Notes: a model not told the origin generated them from the sequence alone. A stretch of 64,000 nucleotides of DNA from Mycolicibacterium sphagni (GCF_002250655.1 NZ_NOZR01000003.1:248001-312000), one strand, 5' to 3'. Positions 7,755 to 16,729 are shown, numbered from the stretch's first letter. Numbers and translations: made by a program.

Positions 7755-9517
7755 TGGCGGGCGGGTGGACGGACATTCTGTCCAAAGCTGGCGGCAATGC
7801 GTGGTCGGCGCTAGATGCGATTGATGCGGCGGCTGCGGAAGTTCGGCAGGGCAATGAATCGCTAAGGCGAGCTAAGCCCCTGATCCGTTTGTGGATGAAC
7901 GATCCGGACGGTGGGGCGGGCCTGGTCTATGTCGGTCGCGTCGATTACGACGACACTATTCGTGGATCGTTCCCTTTTAAGAACAACACGCCATCTCAGG
8001 GTGTTATTGAGCTGCGGGACGAACACTATTTGGCGATATGGCTCAAGCAGTTGCCTAATAATCCGGAGCTTAAGAAGAACGTTGTTATCACAGTTGACTT
8101 TTACGGCGGCAAAAAGCGCTGGTCGGGAATGCTTGATCGGTGGACGATCAAATCTAAGGACCATGTTAAGTATCTAGAGGTCACGTTTAACGACGACCTT
8201 ACTATGCTGCAATACCTGCTGTGTCCGCCTAATCCGTTCTTGCCGATTCCGGCATTTCAATTTCCGCGCGTATTTGGCCTGGCCGGACCGGCAAAGTGGG
8301 CAATTTCTGTCGTAATTTTGCTCAATCTAATTCGGGTTCAGACGAGTGTCTATGGGCTCCCTGATGATCCGTTTAGTTTGGACTCTTGGGGCGATGCTCT
8401 CGACTGGTCGGACTGGCAGTGTTTCATTAAGGCTAACCCGTTCAACCTTGACGATAGTGCGGTGTGGACGTTCCTGTCCGCGCGTATGAATCCGGTTGAC
8501 TCGGTGATCGCGGACGCTCTTGACGATGCGCAGTTGACTATTACCTACCGCCGCGTTCTTACGGTTGATGGTGAAACAGCGAGCGGCTTTATTGGCGCTA
8601 ACGCGATTAAGAATGGCGCGCTGGTGTTTGAGGTAGTCGACAACAGTAACGCGACGGCGCTGGAGGGCACGTTCTTTGAGGGGACCATCATTGATGGCTT
8701 CGTTCGGAGTGTCCTGCTTTACGGTGGCGGGTTTGTTGAGGACACGCTTAGTGTTGTTGGTGGCGATCAGACGTTGCAGCCTGATGAGTATTACCAGTCC
8801 GGGTTCCTTGGAACTATGGCGAAAATGCCGTGGCTGGTTATTCGGGATACTGAGTGGACGCCTATTGAGTCGTCTGACTTGTCTTGGGGACCGGCTAAGA
8901 ACGTTAGCGTCGTGGTTGGTGGTGATAATCCGGCTGCGGATGCTGTCGCCAAGCTGATTATTGAGACGACCGGCAACCTGCTTGGCTATTTCCTGCTTGG
9001 CGGGTTTAGCTCGGCGGGCTCTATCGCGTCGGACATCATTATGCCGTTCCTGGTCGGAACCATCGCGGCCTGGCTGCATTGGAAGAACACCGGTAGGGCT
9101 ACGCAGCTTGGTTGGGTCCATTACTGGGAGCTGTATCAGCAGGGCGCGGAGTCAAATAGCTGGTCGCTGGCGGCTCTATCGGCTTTGCGTGGCGGGTTCC
9201 TGGTCGGCAAGGCCGAGACGATGCATTTGATGGCCCTACACGATTCGTGGGTCATTCCTGGCGTCCATATTGATATCGGGCAGCGAATGGGCTCTACCGT
9301 CAATTCTAAAGGCGTTGAAGGCATCATCTGGGTTAACCAGCTTGAGGAAATGACAGCTGCTTGGGATCACTCTGGTGGGGGGTCTACGCCTTTGTCGTGG
9401 GTCCTTAAGGCCGGTAAGTCTGATCGGGCTATGAGTGTGGGCGAGCGTGTCGCTCGCATCTCTAAGAAATTGAGTGAAGCCGTGAACAACGTGGGTGTCC
9501 ACATCGTTCAGGGCTAA
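7754..9517 (+). CDS. Baseplate hub minor tail protein, Gp37-like
   Basis: The 587-residue protein resembles the ReqiPepy6 Gp37-like family of actinophage minor tail proteins. The N-terminal 160 residues form a beta-rich domain (VYVGRVDYDDTIRGSFPF, then YGGKKRWSGMLDRW). A hydrophobic glycine-rich stretch near 405-445 and a C-terminal domain with HDSWVIPGVHIDIGQRMG follow. By gene order this is the Tal/hub component that sits beneath Dit and contacts the cell surface. It starts at ATG overlapping the Dit stop codon (TAATG). Confidence 0.85.
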   Translation: MAGGWTDILSKAGGNAWSALDAIDAAAAEVRQGNESLRRAKPLIRLWMNDPDGGAGLVYVGRVDYDDTIRGSFPFKNNTPSQGVIELRDEHYLAIWLKQLPNNPELKKNVVITVDFYGGKKRWSGMLDRWTIKSKDHVKYLEVTFNDDLTMLQYLLCPPNPFLPIPAFQFPRVFGLAGPAKWAISVVILLNLIRVQTSVYGLPDDPFSLDSWGDALDWSDWQCFIKANPFNLDDSAVWTFLSARMNPVDSVIADALDDAQLTITYRRVLTVDGETASGFIGANAIKNGALVFEVVDNSNATALEGTFFEGTIIDGFVRSVLLYGGGFVEDTLSVVGGDQTLQPDEYYQSGFLGTMAKMPWLVIRDTEWTPIESSDLSWGPAKNVSVVVGGDNPAADAVAKLIIETTGNLLGYFLLGGFSSAGSIASDIIMPFLVGTIAAWLHWKNTGRATQLGWVHYWELYQQGAESNSWSLAALSALRGGFLVGKAETMHLMALHDSWVIPGVHIDIGQRMGSTVNSKGVEGIIWVNQLEEMTAAWDHSGGGSTPLSWVLKAGKSDRAMSVGERVARISKKLSEAVNNVGVHIVQG

Positions 9518-9644
9518 TTGGAATGAACACCCGCGTACCTACTGGCGTGGGCAGCTCATGTAAATGCTGCCGTAAATCGAGTCCGGGTTGTCCGTCCATG
9601 CCGAGGGACGTAAAGGCATGGCACAAAACTTAAGAGGGGGCGAG
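9518..9644 (+). other. Leader with three consecutive small hairpins
   Basis: Between the hub gene and the next tail gene are three stems: 9530-9535 with 9546-9551, 9551-9555 with 9566-9570, and CCATGCC 9596-9602 with GGCATGG 9615-9621. None has a T tract. They may be RNA processing or attenuation structures. Confidence 0.45.
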
Positions 9645-10091
9645 TTGGCTAAGACGCAGGCCGAATGCGATTTGGACGACCCAAGGGAAATGTTTGCGTG
9701 GATGTTTGCGGCTGGCGTTCCTGACGAGCGATCTAGCGGCAAGTTCCCTAATCAGCCGTTGATTCCGCCGATGTGTTATGGCGCGCTTAGCGAAATGCTC
9801 TACAAGATGGGTGCCCGGTTCCATCCGGAGGAACAGCAGTTGTGGGTTGAAGCGGGCAGTGGTCCGCATAGCAATTTCCAGGTTGCTAAGACTACGGACG
9901 TTAAGCCGGAAGAAATTGCGCCCAATGTCGCGGAGATGGTCAGTGATCAGTATCCGGACCTTGCAAAGAGGTTGGCGGATGTAACGCCGGAGACGCATAA
10001 GGAAGCTCTGGCTGAGATTTCTACGAAGTTGCTGGCGAATTTGGATCAGCTGAGGGCGGCGCGCGCCCGCTTGGAGGGGGGCGAGTCGTAA
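9645..10091 (+). CDS. Minor tail protein, DUF2744-like (phage gene 29 family)
   Basis: The 148-residue protein resembles the short actinophage family with a conserved DP-x-F-W region near the N-terminus (DLDDPREMFAWMF) and a Pro-rich segment (NQPLIPPMCYG). A longer reading from 9588 is possible, but the TTG at 9645 sits 5 nt after AGAGGGGG, matching the spacing of neighbouring genes. The C-terminus is an amphipathic, Ala/Leu/Arg-rich helix likely to oligomerise. The next gene begins directly after the TAA. Precise role in the tail is unknown. Confidence 0.7.
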   Translation: MAKTQAECDLDDPREMFAWMFAAGVPDERSSGKFPNQPLIPPMCYGALSEMLYKMGARFHPEEQQLWVEAGSGPHSNFQVAKTTDVKPEEIAPNVAEMVSDQYPDLAKRLADVTPETHKEALAEISTKLLANLDQLRAARARLEGGES

Positions 10092-11252
10092 ATGGGCTCT
10101 CTGCCAAACCAGGCCGCTGGTCTAGATGGCGGTGCGTGGCTGGCTCATTGGGTCAGCCAGAACGATCTAAGCAAGCTTGCGCACCGTACCGAGGATGAGA
10201 TTCGGGACTATTTCAACGGTTTGATGGGATTGTCGACGCCGTGGGTCAATGCAGCCCAGGCTTTCTTTCAGGGCATCCTTAAGGGCTTTCAGAACCTTGA
10301 GCATTTCCTGGCGTTGATGGTTCAGTCGATCACCGGGGCAGCCAATCAGGGTCTTACGTACCTGGCGGGCTATATGCATGACCGCTGGGTTGACCTAACG
10401 ACGCTGTTTACCAAGATTCAGTCGCTTCTAGATGCGATTGGTCAGGCTTTCTGGGAAACCTTAGATACCGGTTTTGGTATCACCGACACTTTCAATGCGA
10501 TTAAGGGTCTGCTGGGCCTTGGTCGTGGTGCTCAGGAAAGCGCTGACACTGCGAACATTGGTGTGCAGATTCTTAAGTTGCAGGGCAATCCTGGCGTGAC
10601 GGGTTATGACGAGTTTGATTACCCGTCTGCGGGCACTTTGCCTAGCGCTATCTACGATTTGTATGCGGGTGGGCCTGGCGGTGGAAGTTACGGCCCTAGC
10701 GGTAGTGGATTCCTTACGTGGAAGTCGTCTGGTACTTCCTTGCGGTGGAATATCTATCGACATAAGGCTTCGACCCTTTCTACGGATTACGGGTCTGTCA
10801 CGGCGGTGTGGGCTAGGAGTGTCCCGTCCGCGATGATCAGCAACGACGGTTATGGCTATTTGTGTGGCCGGTTTAGTAACACGTCTTCTGCGACGCATGT
10901 GCGGGCTCGCGTTAGTGACACGCAGGTTCAGATTCAGGCGGTCGTGGCGGGCGCGGTAACCAATATTGGTTCTCCTGTATCGGTGACTACTAAGAGTGGT
11001 GACACTTGGGAATTTCGTTACGGCAATAAAGCTACTGCCAATAAGTACGAGTTCAAGGTAATTCAGAACGGCACGACTGTTCTAACGGTTAACGACAGTA
11101 GCCATGTATCGGTGCTGGAGTCGTCGCCTGGTGCTGGCGATTTTCGCCAGTGTGGTTTTGGCGGTCAGGCGAGCCTTTGGTGGCCCGCTTTGTCGGTGCC
11201 TGGGCAGGCTGGTCCCCCGTTGATGGCGGGCTGGACGTGGGCCGATCAATAA
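10092..11252 (+). CDS. Minor tail protein with C-terminal lectin-like domain
   Basis: The 386-residue protein has two parts. Residues ~1-160 are helical and resemble the N-terminal attachment region of mycobacteriophage minor tail proteins (LAHWVSQNDLSKL; repeated aromatic helices). From ~175 onward the chain is beta-rich with many Ser/Thr/Gly and Trp (GFLTWKSSGTSLRWNIYRH; STSSATH-like strands), as in jelly-roll or concanavalin-like receptor-binding domains. It is translationally adjacent to the preceding gene. Receptor binding is inferred from architecture and location; no catalytic motif is visible. Confidence 0.75.
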   Translation: MGSLPNQAAGLDGGAWLAHWVSQNDLSKLAHRTEDEIRDYFNGLMGLSTPWVNAAQAFFQGILKGFQNLEHFLALMVQSITGAANQGLTYLAGYMHDRWVDLTTLFTKIQSLLDAIGQAFWETLDTGFGITDTFNAIKGLLGLGRGAQESADTANIGVQILKLQGNPGVTGYDEFDYPSAGTLPSAIYDLYAGGPGGGSYGPSGSGFLTWKSSGTSLRWNIYRHKASTLSTDYGSVTAVWARSVPSAMISNDGYGYLCGRFSNTSSATHVRARVSDTQVQIQAVVAGAVTNIGSPVSVTTKSGDTWEFRYGNKATANKYEFKVIQNGTTVLTVNDSSHVSVLESSPGAGDFRQCGFGGQASLWWPALSVPGQAGPPLMAGWTWADQ

Positions 11253-11261
11253 GGGGGGTTT

Positions 11262-11522
11262 ATGAGTGTGTTTGTTGATGGGCATTGCCATCTTGATAGC
11301 GCTTCGGTGATGTTTTCCGTGCTGGAGGAATTGGCTGGCGGGAATGCGGCTAAGTACCGGGGGCGTGTCCAGGTTTGGCCGGTGGGTGAAGCGGCTTCGT
11401 GGTCACTGGAGCTGCACGACGCTAAGGACCGGCTTACGCAAGCCGTTATTGGTGATCACCTGATTTTGACGTACGGGCTTCTAGTGAAGGTCACGGACGA
11501 GGAATATCGGGAAGGGGCGTAG
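11262..11522 (+). CDS. Small phage tail-region protein, unknown
   Basis: An 86-residue protein with a good GGGGGG ribosome site and ATG. It contains DGHCHLD near the N-terminus and a beta-rich second half (GRVQVWPVGEAASWSLEL). I do not recognise a family with confidence. The stop codon is followed immediately by the next ATG, so it belongs to the tail operon and is probably a structural or adaptor subunit. Confidence 0.65.
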   Translation: MSVFVDGHCHLDSASVMFSVLEELAGGNAAKYRGRVQVWPVGEAASWSLELHDAKDRLTQAVIGDHLILTYGLLVKVTDEEYREGA

Positions 11523-11819
11523 ATGGCCCGCCAGGTATTCATTGAGCGCCTACGGAAAGACCCAATCGAGCGGTTGGATTACACCTTCCCGTGGGGTGGG
11601 TTTCTAGCCCCTATTGATGACCACATCGTTGATGCGGAAATGCTGATTGAGGGCGATCCACAGTTGCAGGTTTGGCTGTCGCAATTCTCTGAGTTTGACG
11701 CAACGGTCGGCATTAGTGGCGGCACCTTGGGTGCTAAGCCAGCTGTTTCGTGCGTGATTACGACGAGCGCGGGCCGCGTCTTTAAGCGGTCTATCCAAGT
11801 CGCAATTATTAAGCGATAG
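11523..11819 (+). CDS. Small phage tail protein, adaptor-like
   Basis: The 98-residue protein starts directly after the preceding stop codon. Aromatic/acidic strands (DYTFPWGGFLAPIDDHIVDA) and a basic C-terminal strand (GRVFKRSIQVAIIKR) give the look of a small beta-sandwich adaptor, comparable with the second half of the 12,982 gene product. Function is inferred from position only. Confidence 0.6.
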   Translation: MARQVFIERLRKDPIERLDYTFPWGGFLAPIDDHIVDAEMLIEGDPQLQVWLSQFSEFDATVGISGGTLGAKPAVSCVITTSAGRVFKRSIQVAIIKR

Positions 11820-11832
11820 GGAGTAGTTATTT

Positions 11833-12213
11833 ATGTCGGGCTTTACTGTTTATTTTGTTAATCATGTGTTGGAACACTGCCTGGGTGGGGTTCTTTGGAC
11901 TCCACCAACGGACGTGTATTTGAAGCTTCATAAGGACGATCCCGGCCCTGATGGGTCGGCTAACGCGTCTGTTGTGACGACCCGTAAGCGTGTCTCGTTT
12001 TCATCGGCGTCGGGTGGCGCTATCACGGTGACTAACGACATTAGTTGGACGATGGCGTCTCCGGAGAGTATCGGCTGGCTTAGCGGGTGGGATTCCCTGA
12101 GTGCCGGTAATTGTTTGTTTACGGTGAAGCTGGAGGCTTCTAAGAACCTGTTTTCTGGTGATACGGCGAATCTTCCGGCTGGGCTGACGTTGCGGCTATC
12201 GGCAGGTGCGTAG
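11833..12213 (+). CDS. Phage tail fibre-like protein
   Basis: The 126-residue protein has the pattern of the short actinophage tail fibre family: an N-terminal motif leading to TDVYLKLHKDDPGPDGSAN, then RKRVSFSSASGG and a terminal NLPAGLTLRLSAG. The ATG follows a GGGAG ribosome site. The stop codon overlaps the next GTG start by one base, so the pair is co-translated. Similar small proteins are often present in several copies per genome; the 13,744 product may be functionally related. Confidence 0.7.
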   Translation: MSGFTVYFVNHVLEHCLGGVLWTPPTDVYLKLHKDDPGPDGSANASVVTTRKRVSFSSASGGAITVTNDISWTMASPESIGWLSGWDSLSAGNCLFTVKLEASKNLFSGDTANLPAGLTLRLSAGA

Positions 12214-12971
12214 TGGCAGTATTTTTTGACGCTACGGGGGCGGGTGATCTTTATTCAGCTCCGCAGATTTCTTTGGTCGATCCGTCTATTTCGTGGAAGC
12301 ACACTGCTAGCGGTTCGCAGATCGGGGTGCTTGTCGCTCTGGGGTTCTGGGGTGCCGGTGCTGTTCTGAGCGATTTGACGCGGACTGTTAAGTACGCGGG
12401 CGAGAAGATGATTTCTCTGGGTGTCGAGCAGTGGGACACCGTTGATGGTTGGACTGAGCTGTTTGGCCTGACTGATGTCCAGGCGGGCACGGCGACGGTC
12501 ACGGCGAAGCTGACTGGTGGGCCATTGGCTACAGGGCGGCGGCTACGTGGCGGGTCGGTGTCATATACCGGCGTAGACGATTTCGTGACTGTTGCGAAGG
12601 CTCACGGGGCTTCTACAGGGCCGCTACTCATGTCGAACACGGGGCCGCTGGCGTCTCGCGTGGTTCAGGCGTTCGCGTCGCGGTACGTGGGCTTTACGGC
12701 CTACAACCAGACTCAGCGGTACTTGAGTAATACGGGAGTCGCCCTGGTTATTGGGGACGGGGCTGGCACGGGTGGACCTACGTCGTTCTCTACGGCGCGT
12801 TCCGCTTCGGGCGGCTGGTCTGGAGTCTCTGTTGTCGCAACTCCTGCCGACAGCGTTTTGACCGCTGGCAGCTTGTCTGGAGACACGTCGTTCTCCGTGC
12901 CCGGCTTTCGCCGTTTAGCGCGACCGGGGATGCCACGTCGGACGCTGCTGCGTAACCCACCAGAAAGGTAA
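12213..12971 (+). CDS. Minor tail protein, unknown
   Basis: The 252-residue protein starts at GTG overlapping the previous stop. The sequence is rich in Gly, Ser and Thr and mostly beta, with two related stretches of aliphatic strands, consistent with an exposed tail component. The N-terminal ~110 residues (SWKHTASGSQIGVLVALGFW, then RTVKYAGEKMISLGVEQW) resemble the repeated beta modules of the 14,207 gene product, suggesting a shared fold. No enzymatic motif is visible. The C-terminus is basic and ends about 10 nt before the next start. Confidence 0.6.
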   Translation: MAVFFDATGAGDLYSAPQISLVDPSISWKHTASGSQIGVLVALGFWGAGAVLSDLTRTVKYAGEKMISLGVEQWDTVDGWTELFGLTDVQAGTATVTAKLTGGPLATGRRLRGGSVSYTGVDDFVTVAKAHGASTGPLLMSNTGPLASRVVQAFASRYVGFTAYNQTQRYLSNTGVALVIGDGAGTGGPTSFSTARSASGGWSGVSVVATPADSVLTAGSLSGDTSFSVPGFRRLARPGMPRRTLLRNPPER

Positions 12972-12981
12972 GGGGGTTTAA

Positions 12982-13695
12982 TTGCCGACGCTTTTTACAA
13001 TGAACGCGGATATCAACGATTTTGTAGCGGGCGCTTTTACGGGCGCTGCCGGTGCGAAGATCATCTTCACCCTTAACGTTGGTGGTCTCGTTAAGGTTAC
13101 GGACACTGAACGTATTTCACTGTTGTCCGTTAAGCCGGTGGTCGGGTATATCCGCTCGGACGGTCGCATGTATGACTCGCCAGCTATTTCGGCTTCGCCT
13201 TTTGATGTTGGCGACCCCGGCAAGCTGGGTGTGCGGCTACTTGCTAACGCGGCCACCTTCCTTTATCCGGGCGACGTGTCTTATCACGTAGTCGGGTATC
13301 GGTTGGTCGATGGTGTGATGACCAAGTTTATCGAGTTCTACACCGGGGCTGTCCCGGCTTCCGACTCGGCGGCGAACTTGGCTGATTTCATGCCTAATCC
13401 GGCTGCGCCTGAGGGTGCGGTGAAGTTTAAGGACCCTAACGCCAGGCTCGATTTTGGTGTCGATTGGGGCGGGGCGCTACTTGGCGGCGATGTGATCGTG
13501 TCGTCAACGTGGATTATCTCTGAGACTAACGACGGAATCCTTGTTATTGATGACGATTCGTTTACAGCGACTCGGGCGACGGTTTGGTTGACCGGGGGAG
13601 CTGTTGGGTTCACATACAAGGTGACTAACCGGATCGTGACGGCTGCTGGCCGTATTGATGATTGGACTTTGCGGGTCAAGATTCTTGATCAGTAA
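12982..13695 (+). CDS. Phage fibre-tail adaptor protein, Gp77-like C-terminal domain
   Basis: The 237-residue protein starts at TTG, preceded by AAGGGGG. The second half (from ~145) fits the fibre-tail adaptor family: KDPNARLDFGVDWGG, then a strand-rich segment ending in TVWLTGGAVGFTYKVTNRI and a final Gly-Arg-x-Asp-Asp-Trp motif. The N-terminal half is a separate beta domain (VTDTERISLLSVKP) that I cannot name. The protein probably links fibres to the baseplate. Confidence 0.72.
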   Translation: MPTLFTMNADINDFVAGAFTGAAGAKIIFTLNVGGLVKVTDTERISLLSVKPVVGYIRSDGRMYDSPAISASPFDVGDPGKLGVRLLANAATFLYPGDVSYHVVGYRLVDGVMTKFIEFYTGAVPASDSAANLADFMPNPAAPEGAVKFKDPNARLDFGVDWGGALLGGDVIVSSTWIISETNDGILVIDDDSFTATRATVWLTGGAVGFTYKVTNRIVTAAGRIDDWTLRVKILDQ

Positions 13696-13703
13696 GTCTT
13701 GCG

Positions 13704-13716
13704 TTTACAACTTAAT
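13704..13716 (+). repeat. Copy of the recurrent phage leader motif
   Basis: TTTACAACTTAAT is identical to the copy upstream of the Dit gene and lies 28 nt before the next start codon. Confidence 0.45.
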
Positions 13717-13743
13717 CCAAAAATAGAATAGAGGAATAAAAAT

Positions 13744-14166
13744 ATGGCTGCTGGACAGTGGGTTTTTACTAACAACACTCGTACCAAGATTCTCGATGGC
13801 ACTTTCGCCTCGGGTGGTTCTTACAAGATGTGCTTGCTTACCAGCTCTAGCAATATCAGTGCGTCGTCTACGTCTTATGCCAGCCTGACTGGTGAGGTTG
13901 GTACGACTAACACGGGATATGCGACTGGTGGCATTTCGGTTATTCCGGTTCTGTCGGGTACTACGTCGGTGACGTGGAAAACGAATAACCCTCAGTGGAC
14001 TGCCGGTTCAGCTGGCCTTACGGCGAAGTTTGGCGCTATTTACAAGGTCGGTGGCGACGTTGTGTGTTACGTGCCTCTTGATTCGGGTGGCGCTGATGTG
14101 ACTACGACTAGCGGTAACACGCTGACGGTGGATTGCACGACGAATCCGGTCTTCACGCTGGCCTAA
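13744..14166 (+). CDS. Tail fibre or decoration-like structural protein
   Basis: The 140-residue, Ser/Thr/Gly-rich, strongly beta protein lacks charged residues over long stretches, like phage surface proteins. It begins MAAGQWVFTNNTRTKILDG, typical of short tail-fibre proteins that start with a small helix and continue as a beta-sandwich. An A-rich leader with AGAGGAA precedes the ATG. A GC-poor hairpin (14173-14198) covers the following ribosome site and may set the output ratio of this protein and the next one. Confidence 0.65.
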   Translation: MAAGQWVFTNNTRTKILDGTFASGGSYKMCLLTSSSNISASSTSYASLTGEVGTTNTGYATGGISVIPVLSGTTSVTWKTNNPQWTAGSAGLTAKFGAIYKVGGDVVCYVPLDSGGADVTTTSGNTLTVDCTTNPVFTLA

Positions 14167-14206
14167 GGCAACCCCTTGTTTTCCCTAATGGAAAGGGGGT
14201 GAGTTT

Positions 14207-16645
14207 ATGGCGGCTGTTTTTGATGTAGCGGCGGGATCGGCGTTTCTAACTACGTCGGCGCTTACCTTTTCTGCGACGGTGACTGCGGGCACGACGGTCC
14301 TGGCGTTTGTCGGGTTCACTAATACGTCGAACAACTCGTCTATGACGGTGACGTACGGCGGAACTGCTATGACGCAGATCGGGACGCCGTTCCTGTTTGG
14401 GACGCACGTCTATTCAAGTGCGACGTATTACGACCAGTTGGCGGTGTTCAAGCTAGAAAATGCGCCCGGCGGATCGCAGAATGTTGTGGTCACGCCTGGC
14501 GTGTTCGTTAGCTCTGGCCTAAAGATCGGTCTGGTTTCCTATTCAGGCGTCGGATCGGTTAGTGCTAAGCAGACGGCTACCGGCACGGGTACCGGCATGT
14601 CGCAGACTGTTACGTCGTCGCCTGGGAATGTTGTTGTTCAGGCATTCCAGTGTCCGTTTGGCACGGGAACGGTCAGTGGCTACAACCAAACGTCGCGGTG
14701 GAACGTAACTACCTCTAGTTACAACACGGCGATGATCGTTGGTGAGGCGGCTGGCGCTTCTAGTGTGACGTTCACCGGCACACAGAATGCGGCAAACCTG
14801 TATGGCGGTGTGGCCGTCGAGCTGACGCCTGCCGCGACGGTTATCACGCCGTCTCCGGTGACTATCTCGCTGACTGGTGGGACGCCACCGCTGAATGGGC
14901 AGACGGTGATTATGCCGACTGCGGCGTCTTTGTCGCTTGTGCGTGGGACGCCTTTGGTTGCGGGCACTTCGTCTATGGCGTTCGATTCAGTGGCGGGCTC
15001 GGCTGTTAATGGTGCCGGTTTGTCGCTTACGGCGACGGTCACAGCGGGTAGTACAGCGTTGCTGTTGGTCAACTTTACGAACGCGGCGAACAACACGACG
15101 ATTTCTGCCACTTTCGGCGGTACAGCGATGACGCAGGTCGGGACGCCTCAGTTTGTCGGTACTACTTCTGGCGGCGGATACACATATTACAGCTATCAGA
15201 CGGTGTTTAAGCTGCCGAATGCGCCGGGCGGCGCTAAGGCTGTCGTTATCACTCCGGCTGTGACTAGTCAATCTGGCATTAAGGCTGCAATTTTAGCTTA
15301 TGTCGGTGTGGGCGACGTCGGTAACGTTCAGTTCGCCAGTGGTACTGGCCCGAATCTGTCGCATACGTTTTCTTCGGCGTCTGGGCACATCTTGGCGCAC
15401 GGTTTCTTTGCGCCGCTTGGTACGGGCGTATTGAGCGGTTATAGCGGTCGTGAGCGTTATGACGTGGCTACTAGTGCTTGGAATGTGGCTTCGGCGTTTG
15501 GCGATATCGACGGGGCGAGTACCGTAACGGTTTCGGCGACGGCGAGCGCGAGTGGTCCGTGGGGCAGTATTGCCGTCGACCTGACGCCCGCTAACCCGAA
15601 TATCACGGTTAAGCCGACCAGCGCGGTGTTGACGTTGCAGGGCGGTTCGTCGTCGCTGTTTGGTTACATGCTCGGCGGCAAGTTGGGGGCTGGGCAGAAC
15701 GTCATCGTTCAGGTCATCGGCGACTCGACTGCTTATGGTTCTTTGGACGAGCAGTGGTCAAGTCAGTACGGTTGGCCCGGTCGGTTGTGTATTGCTTTGG
15801 GGCAGTATTACAACGCTAACGTTCGGGTGTTGGCATGGAATTATCCGTCCAATACGGCGTATAACCCGGCGGTCACTATCTACACCAGTTTGAGTCCTTC
15901 GGCTCCGACGATCACGCTTATGTTGGGTGGTTGGCCTGGCGCTACGGGCGCTAACTATCTGGGGCAGCAGGCGGCGATGTTGCCTGTGTCTAACCCGGAT
16001 GTGGTGTTGATCAATACTGGCTTTAACGAGACGAGCCTTAGTGCGTACCTGACGAATTACCAGAGTTTGATGACGGTTGTTAACACTCGGTGCCCTGGTG
16101 CCCCGATTATTGTTACGACGCAGAATCCGACGACGATTGCTAATGAGCAGTTCCATTCGTTGACGTTCGCTCAAATCTTCGGCGGTTTAGTTAATCTGTT
16201 TGTTCCGGGTAGCACGCTGCCGTTGGTGCCAGCTTTGCAGCAGTCGCCAGTGTTTAGCAATACGTGGATTCTGGATACTAAGCAGATTCCGGGCTGGACT
16301 GCTTCGGATTTGAACTCTGACGGGTTGCATCCGAACGCGTCCGGTTATGCGAAGCAGGCGGCCTATATGTTCGCTCAGCTGGTGCAGACCAGTACCGATA
16401 TTGGCGGGAATCAGCCGGTCATGGTCCGTCCGACTTCTGCTGCCCTTTCGCTCACGCGGGGGACGGCGACGTTGGGCCGGAAGGTGTTGCCGACTGGTGC
16501 CGTGTTGACGCTTCAGGGCGGCTCTAGTGGTGTCGCTATTGGGCAGTCGAATCTGTTGCGTTTGATTCCGGGTAGGCCGGGTGTCTATTTCTGGAGCCTG
16601 GTTACGCCCAGAGAGCGGATGGATGTTGTGCCTTCGGGCAGGTAG
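14207..16645 (+). CDS. Tail protein with duplicated beta modules and an SGNH/GDSL hydrolase domain
   Basis: The 812-residue protein is modular. Residues ~1-207 and ~245-462 are two copies of the same beta module (each with TATVTAG, GGTAMTQ and NAPGG). Short linkers resembling PTSAVLTLQGGSS recur at ~470, ~745 and ~775. Residues ~500-725 form an SGNH hydrolase: GDST with nucleophile Ser507, Asn603 in NTGFNE, and Asp705/His708 in DGLHP. Such domains deacetylate or de-esterify surface glycans, here presumably a mycobacterial envelope component. The ATG follows AAAGGGGGTGAG. Confidence 0.85.
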   Translation: MAAVFDVAAGSAFLTTSALTFSATVTAGTTVLAFVGFTNTSNNSSMTVTYGGTAMTQIGTPFLFGTHVYSSATYYDQLAVFKLENAPGGSQNVVVTPGVFVSSGLKIGLVSYSGVGSVSAKQTATGTGTGMSQTVTSSPGNVVVQAFQCPFGTGTVSGYNQTSRWNVTTSSYNTAMIVGEAAGASSVTFTGTQNAANLYGGVAVELTPAATVITPSPVTISLTGGTPPLNGQTVIMPTAASLSLVRGTPLVAGTSSMAFDSVAGSAVNGAGLSLTATVTAGSTALLLVNFTNAANNTTISATFGGTAMTQVGTPQFVGTTSGGGYTYYSYQTVFKLPNAPGGAKAVVITPAVTSQSGIKAAILAYVGVGDVGNVQFASGTGPNLSHTFSSASGHILAHGFFAPLGTGVLSGYSGRERYDVATSAWNVASAFGDIDGASTVTVSATASASGPWGSIAVDLTPANPNITVKPTSAVLTLQGGSSSLFGYMLGGKLGAGQNVIVQVIGDSTAYGSLDEQWSSQYGWPGRLCIALGQYYNANVRVLAWNYPSNTAYNPAVTIYTSLSPSAPTITLMLGGWPGATGANYLGQQAAMLPVSNPDVVLINTGFNETSLSAYLTNYQSLMTVVNTRCPGAPIIVTTQNPTTIANEQFHSLTFAQIFGGLVNLFVPGSTLPLVPALQQSPVFSNTWILDTKQIPGWTASDLNSDGLHPNASGYAKQAAYMFAQLVQTSTDIGGNQPVMVRPTSAALSLTRGTATLGRKVLPTGAVLTLQGGSSGVAIGQSNLLRLIPGRPGVYFWSLVTPRERMDVVPSGR

Positions 16646-16663
16646 TTAATTTCTGTGCGGCCT

Positions 16664-16701
16664 AATGCCCGCCAATCTTGTTTGTTGGGTTGGCGGGCAT
16701 T
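16664..16701 (+). terminator. Long hairpin after the SGNH tail gene
   Basis: A perfect 12-bp stem (16664-16675 with 16690-16701) has a 14-nt loop. It is followed by GCC and then GTGCCTATTTATG, the same 13 bp seen beside the 6,796 hairpin. Confidence 0.7.
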
Positions 16702-16729
16702 GCCGTGCCTATTTATGGGGGAGTTAAAG

